Positions 1-5,137 of a stretch of DNA of 6,777 nt are shown one piece after another. A model generated the notes under the pieces. That model had not been told where the DNA came from and searched no databases. It worked only from the letters and a program-made list of their open reading frames with translations. Position numbers and translations under genes: made by a program. The number at the start of each line of letters is the position of its first letter. The first letter of the stretch is position 1. The stretch covers positions 1-6,777 of the forward strand of contig CAJFPH010000052.1 of NCBI GenBank assembly GCA_904398645.1, written 5' to 3'. This DNA is from Allobutyricicoccus pentlandensis. GTDB lineage: Bacteria > Bacillota > Clostridia > Oscillospirales > QAMX01.

Positions 1-1
1 C

Positions 2-163
2 CTATTGGCTGACGACAGCATAAGTTTAGTGGATATCGCCGGTATGTGTGGGTTTGAGGACCAAAGCTATTTTACGAAGGTATTCAAGCGCGAGACGGGA
101 ATGCCGCCGAACCGGTACCGTTCTTTGAATGCCGGGAGTGTTCAGTACTTTGAGAAATCGTAA
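2..163 (+). CDS. AraC-family transcriptional regulator, C-terminal fragment (5' end outside window)
   Basis: Only the last 53 residues are in the window, read in frame from position 2 to TAA at 161-163. They form the second helix-turn-helix of an AraC/XylS DNA-binding domain: an IAxMCGFEDQSYFTKVFKRETG core followed in family order by MPPNRYR, the usual GFxDxSYFxxxFKxxxGxxPxxYR signature. The sensor domain and first helix-turn-helix lie upstream of base 1, so ligand and full length cannot be judged. The protein is a cytoplasmic DNA-binding regulator. The next gene, on the same strand 92 bases downstream, encodes a corrinoid protein, and AraC regulators often sit next to their targets, so that gene is a candidate target. 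That link is inference. The family call is firm. Confidence 0.9.
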   Translation, partial: LLADDSISLVDIAGMCGFEDQSYFTKVFKRETGMPPNRYRSLNAGSVQYFEKS

Positions 164-189
164 TATTTTTTGAAAATCAAAAAATATTA
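161..189. repeat. Perfect 13-bp AT-rich inverted repeat at the AraC stop codon
   Basis: The arms are 161-173 (TAATATTTTTTGA) and 177-189 (TCAAAAAATATTA), exact reverse complements separated by AAA. The left arm starts with the TAA stop of the AraC gene. With only one G-C pair near the loop and no separate U-tract after the hairpin it is a poor intrinsic terminator. It lies just upstream of the candidate -35 position of the promoter serving the corrinoid gene, where an activator or repressor could bind. A weak terminator or an operator are both possible. Confidence 0.7.
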
Positions 190-190
190 C

Positions 191-220
191 TAGCATTTGG
201 TTTGTTTGTCCTCGTATAAT
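191..220 (+). promoter_or_regulatory. Candidate promoter of the corrinoid protein gene (strong -10, weak -35)
   Basis: A perfect TATAAT is at 215-220. The hexamer 18 bases upstream is TAGCAT (191-196) and the one 17 bases upstream is AGCATT, both poor matches to TTGACA. Transcription would begin near 227, giving a leader of about 30 bases before the ATG at 256. A strong -10 with a poor -35 is typical of promoters needing an activator, which fits the adjacent AraC gene and the inverted repeat at 161-189. Activation is inferred. Confidence 0.5.
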
Positions 221-255
221 AAGTACATGATTTGCGTGCGAATGGGGGATTTCTT

Positions 256-900
256 ATGGTGCGTATGGAGGAAATCAGCGAATACCTGCAAAAAGGCCGT
301 GCTCGCAATGTACGCCAGCTTGTTGAAGAGGCACTGTCTGAGGGAACCGCGCCCGGTACGATTTTAAACGACGGGCTGCTGGCAGGTATGGGTGTGATAG
401 GTGAGAAGTTTAAAAATAACGAAGTGTTTGTCCCGGAGGTCCTGATTGCGGCGCGTGCGCTGAACGCGGGCCTTGATGTATTACGTCCGAAGCTTGCGGA
501 GTCCGGTGTGGAGGCAAAAGGAACAGCTGTCATTGGAACCGTCAAAGGCGATCTTCACGACATTGGAAAAAATATAGTGCGTATTATGTTTGAAGGCCAC
601 GGCATCAATGTAGTTGACCTTGGCGTGGATGTGTCGGCGGAGCAGTTCATTGACGCAGCTGTCGAGCATGATGCGCAGTTGATCTGTTGCTCGGCACTTT
701 TGACGACGACAATGGGTGAAATGCGCCGAGTTGTAGAGCTGCTGACGGAGCGCGGCCTACGTGACAGGTTTCAGGTGATGGTTGGCGGCGCTCCAATTAC
801 ACAGAGCTTTTGTGATACGATTGGGGCGGATGCTTATGCGCCGGATGCGGCGTCGGGCGCCGAGGCTGCCGTGAAACTTCTCAGCAAAGGAAACAATTGA
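256..900 (+). CDS. Corrinoid (cobalamin-binding) methyl-carrier protein, MtbC/MttC type
   Basis: This 214-residue protein is a corrinoid methyl carrier. Its cobalt centre accepts a methyl group from a substrate-specific methyltransferase (methylamines, methanol, aromatic methyl ethers or similar) and passes it to an acceptor such as tetrahydrofolate or a thiol; it acts in the cytoplasm. Residues about 1-85 match the helical B12-binding cap. Residues about 88-210 match the Rossmann-like B12 domain with the base-off/His-on signature: D99-x-H101-x-x-G104 (GDLHDIGKNI, His101 as lower cobalt ligand), SAL at 147-149 and GG at 177-178. Length fits the family (about 210-220). I chose the ATG at 256 because GGGGGA at 244-249 lies 6 bases upstream; an in-frame TTG at 232 has no good ribosome site. 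No methyltransferase partner is in the window, so the substrate is unknown. It is followed by its own terminator. Confidence 0.93.
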   Translation: MVRMEEISEYLQKGRARNVRQLVEEALSEGTAPGTILNDGLLAGMGVIGEKFKNNEVFVPEVLIAARALNAGLDVLRPKLAESGVEAKGTAVIGTVKGDLHDIGKNIVRIMFEGHGINVVDLGVDVSAEQFIDAAVEHDAQLICCSALLTTTMGEMRRVVELLTERGLRDRFQVMVGGAPITQSFCDTIGADAYAPDAASGAEAAVKLLSKGNN

Positions 901-913
901 ATTTTAAACAGAC

Positions 914-951
914 AAAAGACCTGTCCTTTTTCTCCCGGGCAGGTCTTTTTG
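914..951 (+). terminator. Rho-independent terminator of the corrinoid gene
   Basis: AAAAGACCTG at 914-923 pairs with CAGGTCTTTT at 940-949. The stem can extend inward by three further pairs (924-926 with 937-939), leaving a 10-base loop, and it ends in a T run. It starts 14 bases after the corrinoid stop codon, so that gene appears to end a transcription unit. Confidence 0.9.
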
Positions 952-975
952 TATGCAATGGGCGAGGTCTGCGCA

Positions 976-1014
976 TAAAAATCCCAGCGGACTTTCAGAT
1001 AAGACCGCTGGGAT
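976..1014 (-). terminator. Rho-independent terminator of the minus-strand flavoprotein gene
   Basis: The 10-bp arms are 981-990 (ATCCCAGCGG) and 1005-1014 (CCGCTGGGAT), with a 14-base loop. On the minus strand the hairpin is followed directly by a T5 run (977-981 as A on the + strand). It begins about 22 bases past the flavoprotein stop. With the + strand terminator at 914-951 it forms a convergent pair separating the two units. Confidence 0.88.
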
Positions 1015-1035
1015 GCCTATTGTGTATGTGAAGAC

Positions 1036-1659
1036 TCAGCGAATAAAATTGGTGCGCTGCGGCGGCTCCTCTACGGGAATGGAGATACCGGCCTCACGCC
1101 CGGCTGCGAAACAGCGCAGCATCCAGGCCATGTTTCTCGCAAGTGTGCGCATGGTCTGCAAACCTTCTGCATCTTGCAAAGCATCCTCAGGCGTTGCCCC
1201 ATGCACCATGTTCCAGTACTGTGAAGGGACAACCGGCATATTGGCTATGGTAAAGTACTTATTGAGCGAATCAAACGATGCGGTCGCACCGCCTCTGCGG
1301 CAACAGACAACGGCCGCTCCCGGCTTATAAGTAAACGCCGCTTTCCCGGCATAAAAGGCGCGGTCAAGGATCGTATGCATTATGCCGGCAGGCCCTGCAT
1401 AGTGTACAGGCGCTCCAAAAATAAAGCCGTCGCTTTTCGCGGCCTTTTCAATGATGGTATTCACAGGATCGTCTTGAAAAACACAGCGTCCGTCTTTGCT
1501 GCAATGATGACAGGCAATACAGCCGTGGACTGCTCCCGTGCCGACGTGAAAGATTTCCGTATCGATCCCTTCGGCATCTAATGTTCGCGCCACTTCAGAG
1601 AGGGCAACATAAGTTGTACCGTGTTCATGTGGACTGCCGTTAATCAATAGAACCTTCAT
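1036..1659 (-). CDS. Flavodoxin-fold NAD(P)H-dependent FMN oxidoreductase, iron-sulfur flavoprotein-like
   Basis: This 207-residue cytoplasmic protein has the NADPH-dependent FMN reductase fold. The N-terminal strand and phosphate loop read MKVLLINGSPHEHGTT (FMN phosphate binding), and a second flavin-contact loop is APVHYAGPAG near residues 83-92. Between them C47, C50, C53 and C59 form CX2CX2CX5C, the compact spacing of iron-sulfur flavoproteins (Isf) that ligate a 4Fe-4S cluster; many relatives in anaerobes keep these cysteines. A role as electron carrier or reductase of quinones, nitro compounds or oxygen species is plausible, but the substrate is unknown. The ATG at 1659 is preceded by AGGAGGAG four bases away, an excellent ribosome site. 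It has its own promoter in the 71-base gap after spmB and its own terminator, though readthrough from spmAB is possible. Confidence 0.9.
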   Translation of the reverse strand: MKVLLINGSPHEHGTTYVALSEVARTLDAEGIDTEIFHVGTGAVHGCIACHHCSKDGRCVFQDDPVNTIIEKAAKSDGFIFGAPVHYAGPAGIMHTILDRAFYAGKAAFTYKPGAAVVCCRRGGATASFDSLNKYFTIANMPVVPSQYWNMVHGATPEDALQDAEGLQTMRTLARNMAWMLRCFAAGREAGISIPVEEPPQRTNFIR

Positions 1660-1688
1660 AATGCTCCTCCTGCTTGGTTAATACCTAT

Positions 1689-1717
1689 ATTCTAACATAA
1701 ATATGCGATAGAGGCAA
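1689..1717 (-). promoter_or_regulatory. Sigma-A extended -10 promoter of the flavoprotein gene
   Basis: Read on the minus strand, TTGCCT (1712-1717) and TAGAAT (1689-1694) are separated by 17 bases, with TGT directly before the -10 (extended -10 TGnTAGAAT). Both hexamers are close to consensus. The start site would fall near 1682, about 22 bases upstream of the ATG. Confidence 0.8.
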
Positions 1718-1723
1718 GTTTTG

Positions 1724-1735
1724 TGTGATTTCACA
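1724..1735. promoter_or_regulatory. Palindrome TGTGA-TT-TCACA upstream of the flavoprotein promoter
   Basis: TGTGA and TCACA arms flank TT. The element overlaps the spmB stop codon (1731-1733) and ends 6 bases from the -35 of the flavoprotein promoter. The arms resemble Crp/Fnr half-sites, but the 2-base spacer is shorter than the spacer of classical Crp sites, so that identity is doubtful. It may be a regulator site or chance. Confidence 0.35.
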
Positions 1736-2240
1736 TAAGCAGCCGCACTGTCAACGCAGCCATTAGAAAAGCGGTGAAATCCGCCAATAGTGCGGCCGGT
1801 ATGGCATGCCGTGTTTTTGTAATACCAACTGCGCCGAAATAAACGGAAATCGTATAAAATGTTGTCTCGGATGAGCCGAGCATTACGGCAGCTACCCGTC
1901 CGATGTAGCTGTCCGGTCCAAATTCCCGGATTATATCGGCGCCTGTCGCAAGCGCACCGGAACCGGAAAAGGGTTTTATCAGCATAAGCATCAATGTTTC
2001 TGCAGGAAGTCCAACTTTAGAAAGTAGAGGCTCGAGCAGACGTGCCAGTGCTTCAACGGCGCCGGAGGCACGAAGCATGGAAACGGCAGTCAAAAGCGCC
2101 ACAAGGGAAGGAAGAATGCTGACTGCCGTATCAAGACCCTCACGAGCTCCCCTGATAAAGACAGAAAACATGGGAGTCTTATGAAAAAGCGCCGTGAGCA
2201 CAATCATTCCAATCAATAATGGTAAAATGATGTCTGTCAT
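1731..2240 (-). CDS. spmB: Spore maturation protein B
   Basis: This 169-residue membrane protein belongs to the nucleoside-recognition (Gate) domain family. In Bacillus, SpmA and SpmB act together in dehydration of the spore core. Hydrophobic stretches cover about residues 3-19, 37-56, 78-89, 114-140 and 146-168. Hallmarks are KPFSGSGA at 89-96 and a conserved GSSETTFYTISVYFGAVGI-like stretch at 122-140. Length matches the family (about 170-180). I chose the ATG at 2240: its ATGA overlaps the spmA stop by 4 bases, and AAGGCGG precedes it by about 5 bases. An upstream ATG at 2279 would add 13 residues lying inside spmA and is less likely. Translation is probably coupled to spmA. Confidence 0.93.
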   Translation of the reverse strand: MTDIILPLLIGMIVLTALFHKTPMFSVFIRGAREGLDTAVSILPSLVALLTAVSMLRASGAVEALARLLEPLLSKVGLPAETLMLMLIKPFSGSGALATGADIIREFGPDSYIGRVAAVMLGSSETTFYTISVYFGAVGITKTRHAIPAALLADFTAFLMAALTVRLLM

Positions 2241-2905
2241 TGGATCCGCCTTTCTTTGGAAAATAGGCGACATGGCCACGCCTTACGTTTCCTGCTACGC
2301 GGAGAAGATGTGTTTATCTTTCTTGTGTATGCGTCCCATGGTTTCGACCTTGCAAAAAACAGGGCTGCAGCAATCCCTACCATTTGTGAGGCGATGGTTG
2401 TCACCCATACGGACGGCAAAATATCGTAAGGCGATGCGGCCCCAAGCGATGCACGTAATGCGGCGACAGTAGATGGAATTAACTGAAGCGAGGCGCTGTT
2501 GATGACGACTAACATACATAAATCATTATTTGCAACATTGCTGCCGTCCGATAATGCTCTGGCAGCTTCTATGCCGAACGGTGTTGCCGCATTGGAGAGG
2601 CCCAGTAAATTTGCCGAAATATTTGCGCAGACAGCTTCCATGGCATGAGAGTCCCTGCGCGTTTTTTTAATGAGGAGGCTGACCGGCTTGTGTAGAATTC
2701 GCGCAAGCGCACTGGCAACACCGCATTCGCGCATGACGGCCATCATACCCTGCCAGAAACAGAGCATGCCGGTCAGGCCAATGACGAGTGTGACGGCTTG
2801 CGATGCGCCGTTAAGCGCGGCGTTTCCCAGTTCGTTTCCCCGGCCGGAGATAAGACCAAATGCAACCGAGACCAGGAGAATGATTGCCCAAATTTTGTCA
2901 ATCAA
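2237..2905 (-). CDS. spmA: Spore maturation protein A
   Basis: This membrane protein is the partner of SpmB in spore-core dehydration. It has 222 residues with hydrophobic segments near 5-20, 36-58, 129-150 and 166-185. Conserved features are the Gate-domain stretch NISANLLGLSNAATPFGI (95-112) and the INSASLQLIPSTVAALR region (135-151). The family usually ends near residue 195; this copy carries an extra strongly basic tail from about residue 186 (SPRSRKRK near 201-208) that probably lies in the cytoplasm. The start is a TTG at 2905, supported by GGGGGTG 7 bases upstream (2913-2919). An ATG just upstream is in another frame and soon stops. It overlaps spmB by 4 bases as the first gene of a two-gene operon. 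No clear promoter, sporulation-type or vegetative, could be assigned. Confidence 0.92.
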   Translation of the reverse strand: MIDKIWAIILLVSVAFGLISGRGNELGNAALNGASQAVTLVIGLTGMLCFWQGMMAVMRECGVASALARILHKPVSLLIKKTRRDSHAMEAVCANISANLLGLSNAATPFGIEAARALSDGSNVANNDLCMLVVINSASLQLIPSTVAALRASLGAASPYDILPSVWVTTIASQMVGIAAALFFARSKPWDAYTRKINTSSPRSRKRKAWPCRLFSKERRIQ

Positions 2906-3070
2906 GAAATAACACCCCCATGAACGGCTAAAAATTACAAAATTCGACTTTTGTTTCGCATTTGAAACAGAATGATAGAAAAGATGTGGATTTACTTCGC
3001 TTTTCTTTTATAAAAAACATCCAAAAAATGGACTTCAACATAGTCATTTCGACAAATTTCAAAAAAATGG
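2906..3070. other. Divergent spmA/abrB intergenic region with A-tracts and near-direct repeats
   Basis: This is an AT-rich stretch upstream of both spmA (minus) and abrB (plus). CAAAAAATGG at 3022-3031 is nearly repeated as CAAAAAAATGG at 3060-3070, immediately upstream of the abrB -35. Further A-tracts lie at 3012-3017 and 3023-3028, spaced 11 bases centre to centre, as in bent DNA. A small inverted repeat TGTTTC-GCATTT-GAAACA spans 2952-2969. AT-rich bent DNA is a usual target of AbrB proteins, so self-regulation here is plausible but not shown. No promoter for spmA was assigned. Confidence 0.45.
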
Positions 3071-3099
3071 TTGACTATATTGATTTTATCAGGTATACT
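3071..3099 (+). promoter_or_regulatory. Sigma-A promoter of abrB
   Basis: TTGACT (3071-3076) and TATACT (3094-3099) are separated by 17 bases, near consensus at both boxes. A run of seven A at 3061-3067 just upstream could act as an UP element. An 8-bp palindrome TACATGTA at 3101-3108 covers the expected start site near 3106. Confidence 0.88.
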
Positions 3100-3133
3100 G
3101 TACATGTAGATTTCAGAAACGGGGGAAAATAAT

Positions 3134-3379
3134 ATGAAATCAACAGGCATAGTCAGAAAGGTGGACGAACTGGGTAGAATCGTATTGCCGATCGAGCTGA
3201 GACGCACGCTGGACATTGCAGAGCGTGATCCGCTTGAAATATATACAGAGGGCAACGATACCATCATTCTGAAAAAGTACCAGCCTACTTGCGTGTTCTG
3301 CGGAGATGCAAGAGGGGTAAAAGTCTTCAAGGGCAAAAATGTTTGCGCTGACTGCGCAAAAAGTCTCGCAGAGTTTTAA
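3134..3379 (+). CDS. abrB: AbrB-family transition-state regulator with a CX2C...CX2C tail
   Basis: This 81-residue DNA-binding protein has an N-terminal swapped-hairpin AbrB domain at about residues 1-50, beginning MKSTGIVRKVDELGRIVLPI and then ELRRTLDIAERDPLEIY, very close to Bacillus AbrB. AbrB proteins bind bent AT-rich DNA as multimers and repress post-exponential and sporulation genes. The C-terminus differs from the roughly 94-residue Bacillus protein: it is shorter and carries C53-x2-C56 and C71-x2-C74, a zinc-ribbon-like arrangement also seen in clostridial relatives, in place of the Bacillus multimerisation domain. Zinc binding is inferred. The ATG at 3134 is set by GGGGGA at 3121-3126, 7 bases upstream. 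The gene stands alone between its promoter and terminator, divergent from spmA. Confidence 0.93.
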   Translation: MKSTGIVRKVDELGRIVLPIELRRTLDIAERDPLEIYTEGNDTIILKKYQPTCVFCGDARGVKVFKGKNVCADCAKSLAEF

Positions 3380-3396
3380 TTTAATCTATGAGGCGG

Positions 3397-3424
3397 CTTC
3401 CGGCTTTATGCCGGAAGTTTTTTT
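3397..3424 (+). terminator. Rho-independent terminator of abrB
   Basis: CTTCCGGC (3397-3404) pairs with GCCGGAAG (3410-3417) around a 5-base loop and is followed by seven T (3418-3424). It lies 18 bases after the abrB stop and marks a single-gene unit. Confidence 0.93.
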
Positions 3425-3467
3425 GCCGTTTGGGAACAAATGAAAGACATGGATTATAAATTACGGC

Positions 3468-3496
3468 TTGTCTCTTGCCATACAATATTGTATAAT
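3468..3496 (+). promoter_or_regulatory. Sigma-A promoter of degV with an internal 14-bp palindrome
   Basis: TTGTCT (3468-3473) and a perfect TATAAT (3491-3496) are separated by 17 bases. A perfect palindrome ATACAATATTGTAT occupies 3480-3493, filling the second half of the spacer and entering the -10. A repressor bound there would block RNA polymerase. The predicted leader is about 70 bases. The promoter is well supported; operator function is inferred. Confidence 0.82.
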
Positions 3497-3552
3497 CAAG
3501 TAACGCAAGTTTCTGAAGCCTGCCGCTGACAGGCGCGTTGTGACGGAATGGC

Positions 3553-3569
3553 AGGAGGAAAGGATGTAA
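3553..3569 (+). other. Start-stop minimal ORF (ATG-TAA) preceded by AGGAGG, just upstream of degV
   Basis: AGGAGG at 3553-3558 is followed 5 bases later by ATG (3564-3566) and immediately TAA (3567-3569). The real degV ATG is at 3573, 3 bases past the TAA, with AAAGGA at 3559-3564 as its nearer ribosome site. The polypurine stretch may simply serve degV, or a ribosome may initiate at the start-stop and reinitiate at degV. Confidence 0.35.
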
Positions 3570-3572
3570 AAA

Positions 3573-4442
3573 ATGGCCGAATATACCTTAATGACGGATT
3601 CGACATGCGATCTTGACGCCGGACTCTATCGGGAGATGGGGGTACGGGTTATTGCAATGCGGTATACGGTAGACGCCCGCGAATATGTAGACGATGGAAC
3701 CAATGACAGTCATACCTTTTATGAAATGTTGCATAATGGATCGACCGCCTCTACGATGCAGATTAATGCACAGACGTATATTGACATTTTTGAGGAAGAA
3801 CTTACAAAGGGGCGCGACATCATATATCTGTGCTTTGCGTCTGTGCTGAGCGGGAGCTATAACAATGCTTTATATGCAGCAAGGGAATGCAGCGGCAAAT
3901 GGCCGGAACGGCGTGTAACCGTAATTGACTCGAAAAGCGAGTGCGGTGGGGAAGGCCTTCTTGTCTACCATGCAGCAGAGCAAAAGAAGGCCGGCATGGA
4001 AATGGAAGCGTTATCACAGTGGATACAGAATGCAATCCAACGCCACTGCCATTATTTCACTGTGAACGATTTGAACCATCTCTATCGCGGTGGACGCGTG
4101 AGTCGTGGCGCTGCTGTTATGGGAACATTGGTTGGCATTAAGCCGGTGATGTACACCAATAGCCTTGGCGAGCTCTGTGTCGGCGCAAAGGTCCGCGGAC
4201 GGATGCAGGCCGTGCGTATGTTGGCTGATAAAGTGGCGGCGAAGATTGTGGAGCCGGAACAACAGCTGGTCATAATTAACCATGCCGACTGTCTGGAGGA
4301 TGCCGAACGCCTTGCCCAGGATATACGTACTCGCGTGAATCCGGCCGAGATCCGGATTTTAAATCTTGGCCCTGTAATCGGCGCGCATGTCGGCCCTGGT
4401 TGCCTTGCCGTCTTTTTTGTTGGAGAAAATCGCGAGTGGTAA
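3573..4442 (+). CDS. degV: DegV-family fatty-acid-binding protein (FakB-like)
   Basis: This 289-residue cytoplasmic protein is of the DegV family, which binds a fatty acid and, in FakB members, presents it to the kinase FakA for acyl-phosphate formation and phospholipid synthesis. The N-terminal motif is TDST at residues 8-11. T61 (in STMQIN) and S93 (in LSGSYNNA) lie where FakB proteins bind the carboxylate. GGRVSRGAA is at 173-181, KPV at 190-192 and GAHVGPG at 270-276, with H272 the likely third contact. Length is normal (about 280-290). The usual TSQ at 61-63 is TMQ here, and GAHTGPG is GAHVGPG, so ligand preference may differ. The start is the ATG at 3573 with a purine-rich ribosome site. 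The gene has its own promoter and terminator; no FakA is in the window, so a fatty-acid kinase role is inferred. Confidence 0.92.
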   Translation: MAEYTLMTDSTCDLDAGLYREMGVRVIAMRYTVDAREYVDDGTNDSHTFYEMLHNGSTASTMQINAQTYIDIFEEELTKGRDIIYLCFASVLSGSYNNALYAARECSGKWPERRVTVIDSKSECGGEGLLVYHAAEQKKAGMEMEALSQWIQNAIQRHCHYFTVNDLNHLYRGGRVSRGAAVMGTLVGIKPVMYTNSLGELCVGAKVRGRMQAVRMLADKVAAKIVEPEQQLVIINHADCLEDAERLAQDIRTRVNPAEIRILNLGPVIGAHVGPGCLAVFFVGENREW

Positions 4443-4495
4443 TCTGAGAATTTTTTCCGGCGATGGTGCACAGGAGTTTTTTATGCCGTAGGATA

Positions 4496-4534
4496 AAAAC
4501 CCACCGGATCATTTCGGTGGGTTTTCTGTTTTTT
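4496..4534 (+). terminator. Rho-independent terminator of degV
   Basis: AAAACCCACCG (4496-4506) pairs with CGGTGGGTTTT (4515-4525) in an 11-bp stem with an 8-base loop. A further T-rich run follows to 4534. It begins 53 bases after the degV stop, separating degV from the thioesterase gene. Confidence 0.92.
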
Positions 4535-4637
4535 CAGTACAAATTGTGTTGAAGCATAGGCGGCAGTAACAGTAACGGTGTAACCAGGTTAAACGCGGAG
4601 ACTAAAAATTAACGGATGTTTGGTATAGAGGTGTGTT

Positions 4638-5126
4638 ATGAAGGTAATCAGAAAACAGAGAAACAGTCGGATGTGTGTTATTTGTGGGATGGATAACCAG
4701 TATGGCCTGCAGGCACAGTTTTACACAATGGAAGACGAAAGCGTGTGCACACTGTTTTCCTTTCGCCCGGAGCATCAAAGTTATCCCGGTCGAGTGCATG
4801 GCGGAATGATTACCGCTATGCTGGATGAGCTGGGTTTTCGTGCCTTTTGGGTTCACAGTGAGGAAACACTGGGCGTCACGCTCTCTCTTGAGACAAAGTA
4901 CCGCAGGCCGGTACCATATGGCGTCCCGTTAAAGGGCGTGGGACGGATCGTAAAGCAGTCTCCTCGTTTTGTCCGAAGCTGTGCTGAAATTTACGATTTA
5001 TCCGGAGTTCTGCTGGCCGAGTCAAGCGCCGAATATTTGAAAATGGATACAAAGCGTGTGACCGATGCAGATTTCCATGAAGAAATGTGTTATGTGATAG
5101 AAGACGGCGTTTCAGAAATTGAGTAG
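4638..5126 (+). CDS. PaaI-type hotdog-fold acyl-CoA thioesterase
   Basis: This 162-residue cytoplasmic protein of the hotdog thioesterase superfamily probably hydrolyses acyl-CoA or related thioesters; the substrate is unknown. The catalytic-loop signature is PGRVHGGMITAMLDELG at residues 50-66, with H54-G55-G56 at the start of the central helix and D63/E64 in the position of the active-site acid. Downstream strands include VTLSLETKYRRPVP (about 80-93), as expected for the fold. The N-terminus has C13-x2-C16 in MCVICGMDNQYGL, a form seen in many clostridial members. The C-terminal 25 residues are acidic and unassigned. The ATG at 4638 is preceded by AGAGGTG (4627-4633). The next gene, an MBL-fold hydrolase, starts 11 bases after the stop, so the two are probably co-transcribed. 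I found no convincing promoter in 4535-4637. Confidence 0.88.
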   Translation: MKVIRKQRNSRMCVICGMDNQYGLQAQFYTMEDESVCTLFSFRPEHQSYPGRVHGGMITAMLDELGFRAFWVHSEETLGVTLSLETKYRRPVPYGVPLKGVGRIVKQSPRFVRSCAEIYDLSGVLLAESSAEYLKMDTKRVTDADFHEEMCYVIEDGVSEIE

Positions 5127-5137
5127 ATCACGTTAAT

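Noticed and set aside
177..545. Minus-strand open frame of 122 residues
   Set aside because: It lies opposite the corrinoid gene, has low-complexity Ser/Thr/Pro composition, no ribosome site and no recognisable domain; it is a shadow frame.
953..1330. Plus-strand open frame of 125 residues antisense to the flavoprotein gene
   Set aside because: It starts within the terminator region, overlaps a well-supported minus-strand gene and resembles no known family.
2906..3010. Possible sigma-E, -F or -G promoter for spmA
   Set aside because: I searched the minus strand for the usual -35/-10 pairs and found only partial matches such as CATTCTG without a fitting -35 element, so no promoter was called.
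2992..3336. Minus-strand open frame of 114 residues across abrB
   Set aside because: It covers the abrB promoter and coding sequence in antisense; the abrB frame has a clear domain, promoter and ribosome site.
4082..4471. Minus-strand open frame of 129 residues inside degV
   Set aside because: Antisense shadow of a conserved DegV protein, with an Arg/Ser/Pro-rich composition typical of spurious frames.
4472..4491. AGGAG followed by ATG-CCG-TAG after degV
   Set aside because: A two-codon frame just before the terminator with nothing downstream to regulate; taken as chance.
4535..4637. Promoter for the thioesterase unit
   Set aside because: TTGAAG at 4549-4554 has no acceptable -10 at 16-18 bases, and repeated GTAAC words at 4565-4585 are too short to interpret.
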